Shown: piece after piece, positions 63,385-64,000 of the stretch | How positions within the stretch are numbered: the first letter of the stretch is position 1 | Layout of the letters: every line of letters begins with the position of its first letter | DNA from: Prorocentrum cordatum | Taxonomy: Eukaryota; Sar; Dinophyceae; Prorocentrales; Prorocentraceae | Length of the DNA stretch: 64,000 nt | Assembly (NCBI GenBank): GCA_963575745.1 | Contig: CAUYUJ010014349.1 | Span: 126,001 to 190,000 of the forward strand | Direction of reading: 5' to 3' | Made by a program: the position numbers and the translations under genes | The notes under the pieces: generated by a model | Databases searched by the model: none | What the model was told of the DNA's origin: nothing | What the model saw: the letters and a program-made list of their open reading frames with translations, nothing else

Positions 63385-63603
63385 TCCACCACGATAGCGC
63401 CCTTCTCCACGGCGACGTTCACCTTCGAGTTCGAGGCCGCGAGCAGGGGGCGAACATACGTCAGCTGTTCTGGCCCCTCCTCCTCCTCCGCCTCCATCTC
63501 CCCCTCGTGCTGCTGGTCTTCGTCTTCGAGCGCGAGCACGGATCGCGTCTCTGGATGTCGATTCATCGTAGCCGTTTCGTCAATTTGGGGTATTGTCCAT
63601 CCT
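63385..63603 (-). CDS. Candidate exon behind a polypyrimidine tract (minus strand)
   Basis: On the minus strand the TCC tract (63628-63790) is followed by an acceptor-like GGGACACAG near 63604. An open segment follows: PQIDETATMNRHPETRSVLA, an acidic stretch, and EQLTYVRPLLAASNSKVNVA with VEKGAIVVDSG. A GGTGAAAC donor-like site follows VVDSG. The composition is protein-like. No family is recognised. Confidence 0.4.
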
Positions 63604-63627
63604 GTGTCCCACGTGTTGATGTTGCAA

Positions 63628-63790
63628 GGAGGGGGAGGAGGAGGAGGAGGAGGAGGAGGAGGAGGAGGAGGAGGATTGGGAGGAGGAGGAGGAGGAGGAG
63701 GAGGATTGGGAGGAGGAGGAGGAGGAGGAGGAGGAAGAGGAGGAGGAGGACGGAGGAGGAGGAGGAAGAGAAGGGGGGAAGGAGGAGGAC
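63628..63790 (+). repeat. GGA trinucleotide-rich tract
   Basis: (GGA)n with interruptions such as GGATTGGGA. Read on the minus strand it is a (TCC)n polypyrimidine tract. Confidence 0.95.
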
Positions 63791-63799
63791 CAGGAGGTA

Positions 63800-64000
63800 G
63801 GTGGAGGTTGGAGCGAAGAGAGAGAGGACTCGAGGAGGAGGGTATGAGAGGAGGAAGGAGGATGATGACGAGTTGCATTCTGCCTGACGCTCCAGCTGTA
63901 CGGCAAAAGGCCGAGCACGTAGAACATTGCACTCTACCAGCCCGTCCCTCCTCTCCTGCCTGAAGCCTGCAGAACCTTGGCGGAAAGAAGGTGGGCCTTT
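63800..64000. other. Window end, no gene recognised
   Basis: A purine-rich continuation, then sequence without an identifiable product. Confidence 0.4.

Noticed and set aside
63571-63592. Another leader-like string (TCGTAGCCGTTTCGTCAA)
   Set aside because: Only the first half resembles the leader, and on the opposite strand this lies inside a candidate exon.
1-64000. tRNA, rRNA or snRNA genes
   Set aside because: I looked for tRNA T-loop strings and rRNA-like conserved blocks and saw none convincing. A covariance-model scan would be decisive.

Overview
The window reads as nuclear DNA of a dinoflagellate (Symbiodinium/Polarella/Prorocentrum type). The evidence is a near-exact relict of the dinoflagellate spliced leader (dinoSL) at 9411-9432 with a truncated second leader behind it, a dinoflagellate-style PIF1-helicase transposon relic, a LINE with RNase H, a Ty1/copia element with a C-terminal membrane/coiled-coil extension, and a DIRS/Ngaro-type tyrosine-recombinase retrotransposon. 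The DNA is GC-rich and filled with tandem and dispersed repeats. No intact host gene can be called with confidence. A handful of short candidate exons follow polypyrimidine tracts.

Layout. 0-5.5 kb: repeats only (a CTTGG-type dispersed repeat, an array with a spaced 18-bp motif, and a 2.2-kb satellite whose core motif flips strand at its end). 5.6-21.4 kb: a PIF1-type helicase element whose 5' half (5.6-8.7 kb) and 3' half (19.6-20.6 kb) are separated by a spliced-leader-bearing LINE (9.4 to about 15.3 kb). The LINE 3' half plus a piece of the helicase was then tandemly duplicated: two 3.3-kb units about 99.4% identical, joined at GTCT. 21.9-29 kb: repeats, polypyrimidine tracts and candidate exons on both strands. 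29.18-32.15 kb: a foldback/TIR element with 45-bp ends, a second set of inverted arms and a 700-bp hexamer satellite.

32.335-48.844 kb: a minus-strand Ty1/copia element with 277/275-bp LTRs and a perfect 5-bp target duplication (CGTAG). It is interrupted at 33.224-41.752 kb by a plus-strand DIRS/Ngaro-like element with the diagnostic split direct repeats A1 - gag - RT/RNase H - tyrosine recombinase - B1 - A2 - B2. Removing the DIRS element restores an open frame through the copia env-like coiled-coil ORF, so the nesting order is clear. The LTRs (about 94% identical) are more diverged than the B repeats (about 97%), which agrees.

48.9-52 kb: a decayed reading frame of unknown function. 52-64 kb: mostly repeats (a 42-bp minisatellite open on the minus strand as a 14-residue repeat, a 73-bp minisatellite, CTTGG-type copies and polypyrimidine tracts) with two more candidate exons. 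All coding calls come from reading translated frames by eye. No database search was possible, and family names rest on recognised motifs.
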